A stretch of 64,000 nt of DNA from Kineothrix alysoides (GCF_000732725.1 NZ_JPNB01000002.1:186001-250000), one strand, 5' to 3'; positions 19,877 to 28,561 are shown, counted from the stretch's first letter. Made by a program: numbers and translations. The notes: generated by a model from the sequence alone, not told the origin.

Positions 19877-19970
19877 GCGTAAGAACGTGATTCAAGAGGT
19901 GCTTTCTGCTTCGCAGAGCGAACTTACATGCAGAAATCATGCATTACTGAGAACGGAGTGAACAGTAACC
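19877..19970 (+). repeat. 94-bp dispersed intergenic repeat, copy 1
   Basis: The segment from GCGTAAGAACGTGA to GAACAGTAACC is about 85% identical to the reverse complement of 38261-38355. It contains the internal stem TTTCTGCTTCGCAGAGCGAA and TGCAGAAA, has no convincing reading frame, and ends in GAACAGTAAC, the arm shared with the small palindromes. It occupies the gap between the rpmG promoter and the fliD-like promoter. Confidence 0.8.
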
Positions 19971-20002
19971 GAATCGCCGATTATATTTGTATATTATGTA
20001 TA

Positions 20003-20032
20003 TTGATATGTTTTAGGCTTTCATAATATAAT
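20003..20032 (+). promoter_or_regulatory. Promoter of the FliD-like gene
   Basis: TTGATA (20003-20008) and TATAAT (20027-20032) with an 18-base spacer; the ATG at 20073 follows a strong GGAGGGGG site. Confidence 0.65.
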
Positions 20033-20072
20033 AAGGTAGAGTTATCTCATCGAGAGAAAGGAGGGGGACATT

Positions 20073-21389
20073 ATGGCATATAATGGTGCTGTCTTAAGCA
20101 ATATTCATAATAATTACCTGACAGCTTATGCACCTAACAAGAATTCGCGTTTCGATGCACACAAGAAAAGCGAACTTCGGAATATATACAACTCCATTGT
20201 CAAATTAAATAAAGATGCCCCTCTGTACAAGCTCGATACCAGCAAGGAAGCCAAGACCTTTGCGGTAGGAATCAAGGAGGATGCCCGATCGCTCCGAAGC
20301 TCCATCGCCTCCTTAGGCGGCTTGGATGAAGAGAAGATTCTGAATAAAAAAGCCGCTTATTCCAGCAACGAGGATATGGTTGTTGTTTCCTTCATCGGAG
20401 AGCAAACCGAAGCACCCGACGGTCAGGATGTTCCTTCCTATAATATTGAGGTCAATTCCTTAGCCTCCGGCCAGTTCAATATCGGAGTGTTCCTTCCGGA
20501 CACAAAGACGAAGCTTTCTCCGGATACCTATTCTTTCGATATAAGTATAAACGATTTGAACTACGAGTTCCAGTATAATATAAAAGAAAATGAAACTAAC
20601 CGTGAGGTACAAAGGCGTCTTTCAAGGTTGATAACCAATGCGGATATCGGGCTGAGGGCAGATGTCATTGAGGATGGCAGAGGCAACAGCTCGCTGCGCT
20701 TAAGTTCTGTTTCCGAGGGACTGAAGGATGCCGACGCTTCTATTTTCACAGTTTCGGACGACCATACAAGCAAGAATTCCGGTTCTGTTTCTTATTTCGG
20801 TTTGGATTATCTTGCGCGCCCGGCTTCCAATGCAGAGTTTTTATTGAATGGAATGACCCGTACTTCCACGTCCAATACCTTCACTGTCGATGGTCTTTAT
20901 GAAGTTACCTTAAAAGGCATCAGCAGCATGGAGGGGCAGGCAGCTACCATCGGTTTAAAGACGGATGTAGAATCCCTGACAGAAAATGTCAATGCTCTTT
21001 TAAAGAGCTATAATTCTTTTATAGCGGATATGTCAGGCTATACGGATAATTTTTCCGGCAGCCGCCGTTTGTTAGGCGAGATGAAAGGAATTACCGACCG
21101 CTACCAGAGCAGTTTCGACGTTATCGGCCTTAAGGTTCAGGACAACGGAACGATTAATATAGATAAAGACGAATTGGCATCGGCAGTTTTATCCAGCTAC
21201 GCCAAGGAGGATTTTTCTTCGATTAAGAATTTCGCTAATTCTTTGATTCGCAAGACCGACCAGATATCACTTAATCCTATGAATTACGCGAATAAGACTA
21301 TTGTCGCATATAAGAATCCCGGCAAGAATTATGCCACGCCTTATATTACCAGCGCTTATAGCGGAATGTTATTTAATTACTATTGTTAA
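20073..21389 (+). CDS. FliD (flagellar filament cap)-like protein, orphan
   Basis: The 438-residue protein resembles the C-terminal half of flagellar hook-associated protein 2 (FliD). It has a middle segment 'YNIEVNSLASGQFNIGVFL', a beta-rich central part, 'AEFLLNGMTRTSTSNTFTVDGLYEVTLKGIS' (the family's 'x-x-NG-x-x-x-x-x-x-N-x-x-x-x-x-x-G-x-x-x-L' pattern), and 'VNALLKSYNSFIADMSGYT' followed by 'LKVQDNGTINIDKDELASAV'. No signal peptide is visible. It lacks the usual long N-terminal coiled coil and there are no flagellar genes in the window. It may cap another surface filament or be a retained relic. Own promoter and terminator make it a single-gene transcript. Confidence 0.65.
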   Translation: MAYNGAVLSNIHNNYLTAYAPNKNSRFDAHKKSELRNIYNSIVKLNKDAPLYKLDTSKEAKTFAVGIKEDARSLRSSIASLGGLDEEKILNKKAAYSSNEDMVVVSFIGEQTEAPDGQDVPSYNIEVNSLASGQFNIGVFLPDTKTKLSPDTYSFDISINDLNYEFQYNIKENETNREVQRRLSRLITNADIGLRADVIEDGRGNSSLRLSSVSEGLKDADASIFTVSDDHTSKNSGSVSYFGLDYLARPASNAEFLLNGMTRTSTSNTFTVDGLYEVTLKGISSMEGQAATIGLKTDVESLTENVNALLKSYNSFIADMSGYTDNFSGSRRLLGEMKGITDRYQSSFDVIGLKVQDNGTINIDKDELASAVLSSYAKEDFSSIKNFANSLIRKTDQISLNPMNYANKTIVAYKNPGKNYATPYITSAYSGMLFNYYC

Positions 21390-21415
21390 AAGTATTTCCT
21401 ATTACATAATAATAG

Positions 21416-21463
21416 AGGATGCGGTAAGGAGTTCGATTTTCGATTCCCTGCCGCATCCTTTTT
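21416..21463 (+). terminator. Terminator of the FliD-like gene
   Basis: AGGATGCGG (from 21417) pairs with CCGCATCCT (21451-21459), with further inner pairing (TTCGA-tttt-CGA), and is followed by TTTTT. It lies between convergent genes. Confidence 0.8.
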
Positions 21464-21469
21464 AGAAAT

Positions 21470-23104
21470 TTATAACGGTATATTCCCATGCTTTTTGTAA
21501 GGGGTTTCCACCGATTTGCTTTTTAGCGCTTTTAATGCCTTTAATATCTTCTCTCTCGTTTCCTCCGGCTTAATCACTTCGTTTACATAGCCCCTGGCTG
21601 CTGCCACATAGGGATTTAAGAACCGGTCTTCGTATTCCTGCTTGCACTGCTCACGCATCGCCTGAGGGTCCTGCGCTTCTTTTATCTTACGTTTGAACGC
21701 AATATTTACAGCTCCATCCGCGCCCATAACCGCAATTTCCGCGATGGGCCATGCGAATACCATGTCTGCGCCCATTTCCTTGGAGTTCATAGCTATGTAC
21801 GCCCCTCCATAGGCCTTGCGCATAATAATAGATATCTTCGGCACCGTAGCCTCTGCGTAAGAATACAACACCTTCGCTCCATGCCTTATGATTCCGTTGT
21901 GCTCCTGCTCCGTACCGGGCAGGAATGCAGGAACGTCAACCAAGGTTATCAAAGGAATATTGAAACAGTCGCAGAAACGGATAAAACGTGCAATCTTATC
22001 GGACGCATGATAATCTAATGAACCACCCATTATATTGGGCTGATTCGCTACGAAGCCTACGACCTCTCCGTCCATGCGAGCCCAACCGACTACCGCATTG
22101 GCTGCAAAATCCTTTTGCACCTCGAAAAAGCTTCCTTCATCTACGATGCATTCCAGTACTTCCTTCACATCGTAAGCGCGTCTGGAATTATCCGGCACAA
22201 TTTCCCTGATGCGGCTCATTTTGTCCTTTTCTCCCTGAGATAAGGCCTTTCCGAGACTTCCGAACTTCTCGATTACTTTATTCACGCTGAATAGAACCGA
22301 GGGGCGCTCCTTTATATTTTTTACGACAGGAGCCGTTTCCTTGTTGTTTGACGGCAGATAAAAGAGAAGCTTTCTCACTCCCATAAGGCAGTCGCCCTCG
22401 GATTCATAAACAAAATGTGCGACTCCGCTCTTTTTCGCGTGCACTTGTGCTCCACCCAGCTCATCTACGGATACCTCTTCGTTAATAACCGTCTTTACTA
22501 CGTTAGGCCCCGTAATGAACATCTTGGAAATATCGCTTACCATAAAAATAAAGTCACAGATTGCAGGCGCATAGCATGCACCGCCGGAGCAGGGGCCTAA
22601 AATGACAGAAATCTGAGGAATCACCCCTGAAGCCTTCGTATGGCGTAAAAATATGCCGCTATATCCGCTAAGTGATGAGATTCCCTCTTCGATTCTCGCT
22701 CCGCCGCTGTCATTGATGCAGATAATCGGGGCTTTCATCTGCATTGCCATATCCTGAATGTGACAAATCTTATAAGAATGGTACTCTCCCAGAGTTCCTC
22801 CGATTACCGTGAAGTCTTCGCTGGCAATAAACACCAGACGCCCGCCGACTTCTCCGTAGCCCGTCACTACACCGTCTCCCGGAACCCTTCTTTTATCCAG
22901 GTCGAAATCATCGATTCTGGATTCCACAAAGCCATCCACCTCCACAAAGGTGCCTTTATCCAAAAGTATTTCTATTCTTTCTCTCGCCGTGAGCTTGCCG
23001 CTTTGGTGCTGTTTCTCGATTTTCGCAGTTCCGCCGCCCAGCGCAGCCTTCTCGCGGCGTTCCTCTAAATCCTTTATCGCTTCGTCCCAACTTCTGTTGC
23101 CCAT
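21470..23104 (-). CDS. Acyl-CoA carboxylase/decarboxylase carboxyltransferase subunit (MmdA/PccB family)
   Basis: The 544-residue protein is a two-domain crotonase-fold carboxyltransferase. The first acyl-CoA site contains 'KAPIICINDSGGARIEEG' and 'GPCSGGACYAPAICDF'; the second, carboxybiotin-side domain contains 'GFVANQPNIMGGSLD', 'LVDVPAFLPGTEQE' and 'KAYGGAYIAMNSK'. The family includes the beta chain of propionyl-CoA carboxylase and the alpha subunit of methylmalonyl-CoA decarboxylase. No biotin carrier, biotin carboxylase or membrane decarboxylase subunit is nearby, so partners must be elsewhere. 'MmdA' or 'PccB' cannot be separated from sequence alone. It has its own promoter. Confidence 0.88.
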   Translation of the reverse strand: MGNRSWDEAIKDLEERREKAALGGGTAKIEKQHQSGKLTARERIEILLDKGTFVEVDGFVESRIDDFDLDKRRVPGDGVVTGYGEVGGRLVFIASEDFTVIGGTLGEYHSYKICHIQDMAMQMKAPIICINDSGGARIEEGISSLSGYSGIFLRHTKASGVIPQISVILGPCSGGACYAPAICDFIFMVSDISKMFITGPNVVKTVINEEVSVDELGGAQVHAKKSGVAHFVYESEGDCLMGVRKLLFYLPSNNKETAPVVKNIKERPSVLFSVNKVIEKFGSLGKALSQGEKDKMSRIREIVPDNSRRAYDVKEVLECIVDEGSFFEVQKDFAANAVVGWARMDGEVVGFVANQPNIMGGSLDYHASDKIARFIRFCDCFNIPLITLVDVPAFLPGTEQEHNGIIRHGAKVLYSYAEATVPKISIIMRKAYGGAYIAMNSKEMGADMVFAWPIAEIAVMGADGAVNIAFKRKIKEAQDPQAMREQCKQEYEDRFLNPYVAAARGYVNEVIKPEETREKILKALKALKSKSVETPYKKHGNIPL

Positions 23105-23191
23105 CGTGTAATACTCCTTTTTTCATCGAATTTCATTGAATCTCTTATTATTTGATTTTATAATATTTTGATACTCAAAGTATTTAGGAAT

Positions 23192-23219
23192 ATTATAGCA
23201 TTATTTTTTATTTTTTCAA
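23192..23219 (-). promoter_or_regulatory. Sigma-A promoter of the carboxyltransferase gene
   Basis: TTGAAA (23214-23219), a 16-base spacer and a perfect TATAAT (23192-23197) on the minus strand. Confidence 0.7.
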
Positions 23220-23254
23220 GAACTTTTTAAATTAATATGTACTCTGAAAAAATA

Positions 23255-23345
23255 TACAAGGTGAAACCCGGTTGAATCCGGAAAGGACGATGACTCAGGC
23301 AAAGGAGGGGACATGTGCCTGAACGGCTTTCTTTTTAACCGCAAA
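23255..23345. other. Structured gene-free segment, unassigned
   Basis: Between the carboxyltransferase promoter and the GH13 terminator lies a compact segment with CCCGG-ttgaat-CCGG and a TCAGGCA (23295-23301) / TGCCTGA (23316-23322) hairpin around an AGGAGGGG loop, then CGG...CCG flanking a T-rich run. Parts recall the conserved 'CUCAGGCAAAAGGAC' string of glycine riboswitches, but the rest of that consensus is not present and it does not lead into a gene in the needed orientation. It is not assigned. Confidence 0.3.
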
Positions 23346-23369
23346 ATCAGCCCCAAAACAATACTTGAC

Positions 23370-23426
23370 ATAAAAACTGACCTCCTATAAGTTAGATTTT
23401 GCAGTCCAACTTATGGAGATCAGTTC
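23370..23426 (-). terminator. Terminator of the GH13 gene, with IS150-like inverted-repeat sequence
   Basis: A ~20-bp stem (AACTGACCTCCTATAAGTT at 23375-23393 against AACTTATGGAGATCAGTT ending 23425) is followed by TTTTT on the minus strand. The two arms resemble terminal inverted repeats of IS3/IS150-group elements (ACTGACC...AAGTT), placed almost end to end with no transposase between, so the terminator may derive from an element remnant. Confidence 0.7.
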
Positions 23427-23447
23427 AGCCCCTTTGGTGTTCTTCAT

Positions 23448-25121
23448 CTATGATAGATTACGCAATTGTATGGCGTATGTCTCTTCCTCTCTATCAAAAA
23501 TAACCTTTACCACTTCTCCTCTATGCAGCACAAGCCGTTTCTCTTCCGCATAAATATGAAATCCATCCTCCGGCTTTATATATTTTTTTCGAATTGCTGC
23601 CAGCTCGGCAATCATCTCTTCAAGACCGGTTTTTTCCACTGTAACCTCATGGCTTTCCCACGGCATAGCTTGTCTGTACTGCTCTTCTCTAATTCCTTCT
23701 ATCCCTTTCTCATCGCCATAGAAAAGACAGGGCACTCCGGGCATCATCATCAAAAAACATACTGACATCTTCCATAGCCTCACATTTCCTCCGCACAAGG
23801 ACAGGAAACGGGGAACATCGTGACTGTCAAGAATATTGAGCTGTCCCTCGCTCACTTCCTTCGGATACCGAAGATACATGGCAGTTATCCGGTCTGCAAA
23901 GGTCCCGGACTCTATTTTCTTCAGAGCAAAGAAATCTCTGCAATGCCGTCTGAAATCATAATTCATAGTGGAATCGAACATATCTCCTCTGAGCCAGACC
24001 TCGGAATTCTCCCACACCTCTCCGATTAAGACCGCATTACCATTTATCTTCTTCGTCTGACTTCTAAACCCGCGCCAAAAATCTTTATCCACCTCGTTAG
24101 CCACATCCAGCCGCCATCCGTCTATCCCATATTCCTCCATCCAATAACTGCAGACATTGCAAAAATATTCTCTGACCTCCGGGTTAGCCGTATTCAGCTT
24201 CGGCATTTTTCTTTCATAGGCAAAGCAGGCGTATCCCGGCTCTTCTTTCTCCCCTTCCGGGCGGACGACCGGTTCCTCCAGACAGTAGAACCATTTCCAA
24301 TAGCGAGAATCCTTCCCTTTCCGCACCACATCCCGGAAAGCGAAAAAATCCCAGCTGCAATGGTTGAACACCCCATCGATCACTATATACATATTCCGTT
24401 CATGCACCGCCTCCACCAACATCCGAAAGTCGTCACCCGTTCCGAAACATGGATCGATTTTAAAGTAATCCCTGATGTCATATTTGTGGCTTTCTCCTGC
24501 CAGAAAAATCGGGTTCAGATATAAACAGTCAAAGCCCATGCCTTTTATATAATCCAGATTTTCCATAATTCCTCTGAGCGTTCCGCCCAGCTTGGATTTG
24601 CATTTTAACTTATCGGGCGCTTCGATTTCCTTTGGCGCCTTTTCTATATATTCATTCCCTGTTGCAAAGCTATCGGGGAAAATATTATAAACAAACGCAT
24701 TTTTGAACCATTCCGGTTCCTTAAGTATCTCCGATTTGAGCAAAAACGGATACTGGTAATATTCGCTCCTTGTATCTATCAAAAGTCCGTTCACTTTGAT
24801 ATCCGGTATTTCCCTTTTGAATTCGTCGGCATAGTAATAAGTCCACTCTTCCTCTTTCTCCAATTTAAAGAAATAACATATCCGGCTATACGGGCTTTTG
24901 ATCACACTCTCGTAATAATCGAATAATTCGTCCGAATATGCAGCCTGCATGGGTATGCCTTGAAACTCTATCGGAACGCTTTTGCACGCCCTGTCGGCAT
25001 AATAAAGGGTACATTTCGTAAGGTCTTTCCTTCCGGCACGTATCCTGACCGTCAGCTCCCTCTCACCGGAAGCAAAGGCATACTGCGAAAGCGGTATATG
25101 CAAAACCGCACTTTTATTCAT
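23448..25121 (-). CDS. GH13 alpha-glucan hydrolase (neopullulanase/cyclomaltodextrinase type), cytoplasmic
   Basis: The 557-residue enzyme has an N-terminal beta-sandwich region (to about residue 120), then the GH13 barrel. Motifs: DGVFNH (region I, 249-254), GWRLDVANE with nucleophile Asp339, LIGEVWENS with acid/base Glu368, and LDSHDVPR with Asp435. There is no signal peptide. It is the last gene of the malE-malF-malG-like unit, 18 bases after the permease, so its probable job is to cleave imported maltodextrins or cyclodextrins. Exact bond specificity cannot be read from the sequence. Confidence 0.9.
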   Translation of the reverse strand: MNKSAVLHIPLSQYAFASGERELTVRIRAGRKDLTKCTLYYADRACKSVPIEFQGIPMQAAYSDELFDYYESVIKSPYSRICYFFKLEKEEEWTYYYADEFKREIPDIKVNGLLIDTRSEYYQYPFLLKSEILKEPEWFKNAFVYNIFPDSFATGNEYIEKAPKEIEAPDKLKCKSKLGGTLRGIMENLDYIKGMGFDCLYLNPIFLAGESHKYDIRDYFKIDPCFGTGDDFRMLVEAVHERNMYIVIDGVFNHCSWDFFAFRDVVRKGKDSRYWKWFYCLEEPVVRPEGEKEEPGYACFAYERKMPKLNTANPEVREYFCNVCSYWMEEYGIDGWRLDVANEVDKDFWRGFRSQTKKINGNAVLIGEVWENSEVWLRGDMFDSTMNYDFRRHCRDFFALKKIESGTFADRITAMYLRYPKEVSEGQLNILDSHDVPRFLSLCGGNVRLWKMSVCFLMMMPGVPCLFYGDEKGIEGIREEQYRQAMPWESHEVTVEKTGLEEMIAELAAIRKKYIKPEDGFHIYAEEKRLVLHRGEVVKVIFDREEETYAIQLRNLS

Positions 25122-25139
25122 TTTGTAAACTTACTCCTT

Positions 25140-25994
25140 TCATCCTTTTACTCCGCCGGCCGTAAGCCCCGACACCATGTATTTCTGAATGCAGAAGAAT
25201 ACTGCGAGAATCGGCACCGACACCATAATGGAGGCTGCCGAGAACAATGGCCAGCTCCTGCTGTAGTCGTTGGACTGGAGCTGATACAAGCCGCCTGCCA
25301 GCGTATAGCTTTTTTCGTTCAATAAAAAGGTGGTGGCAAATAAATACTCATTCCACACAAATATAAGCACCATGACTGCTGTCACAATGACTGCAGGCCT
25401 TGCAAGCGGCAGTACAATTTTCCACAAAAGCTGAAAATCTCCCGCTCCGTCTATTTTCGATGCCTCCTCTATTTCCACCGGTATGGTATCGAAATATCCC
25501 TTCATATTCCAAATACTGAATATGCACATGCTTCCGGCATAGACAATAACAAGTCCTATTTTTGAATCCAGCATCTCCATTGTTTTAAACAAACGGAATA
25601 TGGCGAACATGGAGAGAATTTGGGGAAATGCGTTCAGCACAAGCAATAGCTTTAAAATCCCCTTCCGTCCCTTGAACCGGAACCTGGAAAAAGCATAAGA
25701 GGCCACGACTGCAAAACCGATGGCAACTACCATGGTCGCTGCGCTTAAAATCACCGAGTTGGACAGCCATATAAAAAACGGCTCCTCTGTAATAATTTTT
25801 ATGTAATTTTCTATGGTCACCTTCTCCGGCCAAAGGGTAAGCCCGGCCGACAGCGCGCCGCCGCTTCCGCTTAAGGATAGGGAAAGCGCGTATAAAATCG
25901 GTACCAGTCCCAGAAAGCATAATGTAATCAGCAATAAATTCAATACAGCCAGCTTTAATTTTGTCTTTATTTTCCTGCGGTTCGTTCTCTTCAT
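25140..25994 (-). CDS. Maltodextrin-type ABC transporter permease (MalG-like)
   Basis: This 284-residue membrane protein has about six membrane segments and the ATPase-docking EAA loop 'EEASKIDGAGDFQLLWKIVLPLARP' near residue 185. The ATG at 25994 is preceded by AAAGGAG. It pairs with the permease at 26046-26933 and the binding protein at 27001-28320. No ATPase gene is present, so the system presumably shares an MsmK-like ATPase encoded elsewhere, as is common in Firmicutes sugar importers. Confidence 0.92.
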   Translation of the reverse strand: MKRTNRRKIKTKLKLAVLNLLLITLCFLGLVPILYALSLSLSGSGGALSAGLTLWPEKVTIENYIKIITEEPFFIWLSNSVILSAATMVVAIGFAVVASYAFSRFRFKGRKGILKLLLVLNAFPQILSMFAIFRLFKTMEMLDSKIGLVIVYAGSMCIFSIWNMKGYFDTIPVEIEEASKIDGAGDFQLLWKIVLPLARPAVIVTAVMVLIFVWNEYLFATTFLLNEKSYTLAGGLYQLQSNDYSRSWPLFSAASIMVSVPILAVFFCIQKYMVSGLTAGGVKG

Positions 25995-26012
25995 AACCAA
26001 GCTCCTTTACTA

Positions 26013-26043
26013 TTACTATTCAGCCTGCGGCTTCATAGCAGCC
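26013..26043. repeat. Short palindromic intergenic element (malF/malG junction)
   Basis: TTACTATTCAGCC / TGC / GGCTTCATAGCAGCC: a 31-bp imperfect palindrome starting right after the upstream permease's stop codon. It matches the family described at 26962. Confidence 0.7.
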
Positions 26044-26045
26044 CT

Positions 26046-26933
26046 CTAGTCCTCTTCTTTCAGTCCCTTGTTCGTTCCCATCGAAAAACATATAATCAGC
26101 ATGAAGATTATGATAGAAACCGCCGAAGATAAACCATAGTTATTCGATACAAACGCATTTTGGTGGGCATACGTAATAATCGTCTGCAAGGTCGCCCCCG
26201 ACAGCGCCCCCTTTTGCATCGTCAGAAGATACACGATGTCGAATTGCTTAAAGGTCGTAAACGTGGTCATGATGACCGCCGGTGCAATGATTCCCCTAAG
26301 CGCCGGAACTGTTATATAAATATTCTTGGCCAGAAATCCCGCACCATCTAACTGAGCGCTTTCGTAATAGCTCTTGTCGATACTTTGCAGCGCGCCGTCT
26401 ATCATCATGATCATAAACGGCAGCGCCATCCACAGATTCAAGGCGAGGCAGGATATAAATGCCGGCACATTTTCGGATAAAAAGTTTACCTTTTCCAGTC
26501 CCATGGCTGCCAGAAGCTTATTCAGCAGTCCAAATTCCGTATTGTACATTCCTACTCTCCAAAGAAGTATGGAAACATATGCCGGCATCGCCCACGGAAA
26601 CATGAGAAGCGTTTTGTAAAGGCGGCTGAGCTTCAGCCCCTGCGCATTGAGCGCCAATGCAATGAAGTAAGCCAGCAAGACCTGAAGCACGATGTTTACC
26701 ACTGTCCACAAAATCGTCGTAAGCAGAGCGGATAGAAATCCTGCATCCAGCTTAAGCAAGGCCCTTGCGTAATTCGAAAGGCCTATGATTTCGAAATCGA
26801 ACCAATGAAACAGGTTCATATTGGTAAGCGAAATGTATCCCGTGTATAAAATCGGAAATACGATGATCATCCCCACCAGCATAAGAGCAGGCAGGCTGTA
26901 GAGCCAGGGCAGCATTTTATTACTTCTTCTCAT
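26046..26933 (-). CDS. Maltodextrin-type ABC transporter permease (MalF-like)
   Basis: The 295-residue protein has six predicted membrane segments beginning at 'MLPWLYSLPALMLVGMIIVF' and the EAA loop 'YESAQLDGAGFLAKNIYITVPALRG'. It is shorter than E. coli MalF and matches the Gram-positive MsmF/MalC form. GAGGATTAAAT precedes the ATG. It lies between the binding lipoprotein and the second permease, each gap holding a palindromic element. Confidence 0.92.
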   Translation of the reverse strand: MRRSNKMLPWLYSLPALMLVGMIIVFPILYTGYISLTNMNLFHWFDFEIIGLSNYARALLKLDAGFLSALLTTILWTVVNIVLQVLLAYFIALALNAQGLKLSRLYKTLLMFPWAMPAYVSILLWRVGMYNTEFGLLNKLLAAMGLEKVNFLSENVPAFISCLALNLWMALPFMIMMIDGALQSIDKSYYESAQLDGAGFLAKNIYITVPALRGIIAPAVIMTTFTTFKQFDIVYLLTMQKGALSGATLQTIITYAHQNAFVSNNYGLSSAVSIIIFMLIICFSMGTNKGLKEED

Positions 26934-26961
26934 ATTTAATCCTCTATTTCTTCCTCATTTC

Positions 26962-26992
26962 GTTACTATGCAGCCTTCGGCTGAACAGTAAC
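26962..26992. repeat. Short palindromic intergenic element (malE/malF junction), best-formed copy
   Basis: GTTACTATGCAGCC / TTC / GGCTGAACAGTAAC: arms of 14 bases pair at 12 positions. It lies between the binding-protein stop and the permease start. Confidence 0.8.
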
Positions 26993-27000
26993 CTCATTTC

Positions 27001-28320
27001 TTACTGCATATCTGCAATCGCGGTCTCCGCCTGCTTCTCGAATTCCTCAGCCGCCGTATTCACATCCTCACCGGATTTGTTCACCGCCGCAAGAAGTTTT
27101 TCTGCCGGATCCCACATCACGCTCATCTGAGGAATGTTAGGCATAGGCTGCGCCGTGTCCGCCGTGGTCTTCATCGCCATAATCATTTCGTTGGAGGCCA
27201 CATCTGCATCCTCATAGGCCTTGACATTCGCAGGAGCACAATTGAAATTGTTGGCAAGGGCAATTCCTACTTCCGGAGCTGCTACCGCCCGCAGCACCTC
27301 AGCTACTGCCCCCTTCTTATTCTCCGCCGCATGCTTCAATACGCCGATTCCCTGAACGCCGGAATAAGGCGCCAGGCCCTTTCCGTTCGGTAAAGTGAAA
27401 TCGGAAAGTGATTTTATTCCCAAATCGATGCCCGCGTCTTTGATTCCCGAGATGAGCCAGGGGCCTCCGATAATTGCTGCCGCTTTTTTCTCATTGAACA
27501 GAGTAGTTACCGTATTATAATCTCCGTCCGCCTGTAACGCAGCAAATTTCTTGTTATACTCGATAGCGTCCTTCGTCTCCTGAACATTCAGTCCGGGATT
27601 GCCATCTTTGTCTATGATATATCCGCCGAAGGCATTGATAAAAGGTGCTACGTTGTACGCGGTGGAATGTTGATTGACAACCGCATAGGTACCTGCTGCC
27701 GCATCCGTATTCGCACTCATGTACTTATACAGATCCTCTGTTGAAGACGGCACATCTCCATTCCACAATTCTTTGTTATACAAGAATAGCAGTGTTTCAA
27801 AGTAAACCGGCATAAGATACTGCTCATCGCCATAGATACCCGCTTCTACCGTCATCGGAAGCAAATCTCCCATAACGCTTGCATCCGCCATATCTCCAAT
27901 GGGAGAGAGGATGCCCATTTCGATGAAAGTGCCAAGCGAGTCGTGAGCGTAGAAATACATATCGGGGCCGTTTGCTGCATCATTTCCATACAGCTTAAGC
28001 TGATCGGTAAGTCCGGTCTTTTTCTCGAAGCTGACGGTAATCTGTTTATCCGCCAATGCCTCATTTACATTGTCCGCAATCGTCTGCATAATTGCCTCAT
28101 CTGCATCGTGCCAAATCTTGATTTCTGTCGGTTCTGCACTCGCCTGCTCTTCTGCCTCCGCCGCCTCTGTGCTTTCATCGGTCGAAGATACTGCTTCCGC
28201 TCCGCTAGTCTCCGTACTGTCATCCACTGCAGTGGTCTGCGTCTGAGCCGCGCTTCCGCAGCCGAATAATGCGCCCGCTGTAAGCAGACCGCACATGATT
28301 AAACTAATTCTCTTTTTCAT
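27001..28320 (-). CDS. Maltodextrin-type ABC transporter substrate-binding lipoprotein (MalE-like)
   Basis: The 439-residue protein begins with a lipoprotein signal (MKKRISLIMCGLLTAGALFGC, lipidated Cys21), followed by a Thr/Ser/Glu-rich linker to about residue 65 and a type 1 solute-binding domain. 'EIKIWHDADEAIMQTIADNV' and 'NGPDMYFYAHDSLGTFIEMGILSPI' resemble MalE/cyclomaltodextrin-binding proteins. It is the first gene of the operon and faces the LacI regulator, with a 12-bp palindrome in the shared control region. Confidence 0.92.
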   Translation of the reverse strand: MKKRISLIMCGLLTAGALFGCGSAAQTQTTAVDDSTETSGAEAVSSTDESTEAAEAEEQASAEPTEIKIWHDADEAIMQTIADNVNEALADKQITVSFEKKTGLTDQLKLYGNDAANGPDMYFYAHDSLGTFIEMGILSPIGDMADASVMGDLLPMTVEAGIYGDEQYLMPVYFETLLFLYNKELWNGDVPSSTEDLYKYMSANTDAAAGTYAVVNQHSTAYNVAPFINAFGGYIIDKDGNPGLNVQETKDAIEYNKKFAALQADGDYNTVTTLFNEKKAAAIIGGPWLISGIKDAGIDLGIKSLSDFTLPNGKGLAPYSGVQGIGVLKHAAENKKGAVAEVLRAVAAPEVGIALANNFNCAPANVKAYEDADVASNEMIMAMKTTADTAQPMPNIPQMSVMWDPAEKLLAAVNKSGEDVNTAAEEFEKQAETAIADMQ

Positions 28321-28385
28321 TTTGCTGCTCCCTTCTTATACATCAATTACCTTTGATTTCGTTGTGCCTGAAAATATATTTTCTT

Positions 28386-28397
28386 GGAAAATTTTCC
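28386..28397. promoter_or_regulatory. Candidate LacI-family operator
   Basis: GGAAAATTTTCC is a perfect 12-bp palindrome with a central AT, in the divergent region between malE-like and lacI-like genes. A similar half-site AGGAAAAC lies at 28503-28510 between the -35 and -10 boxes of the regulator gene, suggesting autoregulation. Confidence 0.5.
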
Positions 28398-28491
28398 TAA
28401 ACACATTTTATTTGCTATGTATTTCAACAATTGTTTAAGTTATTTCTACCATTTTATCCTTTTGTCCACAATAGTTTTTTGTGTAATTTGT

Positions 28492-28520
28492 TTGACTTTG
28501 TTAGGAAAACGCTATACTAT
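28492..28520 (+). promoter_or_regulatory. Promoter of the LacI-family regulator
   Basis: TTGACT (28492-28497), 17 bases, TACTAT (28515-28520). Confidence 0.65.
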
Positions 28521-28561
28521 AACATTAATTTTGTAAATAATTTTAAAGGAGCGTGTATCCT

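Noticed and set aside
23255-23345. Glycine riboswitch
   Set aside because: Only a short string matches; the paired architecture and a downstream gcv or transporter gene in the right orientation are missing.
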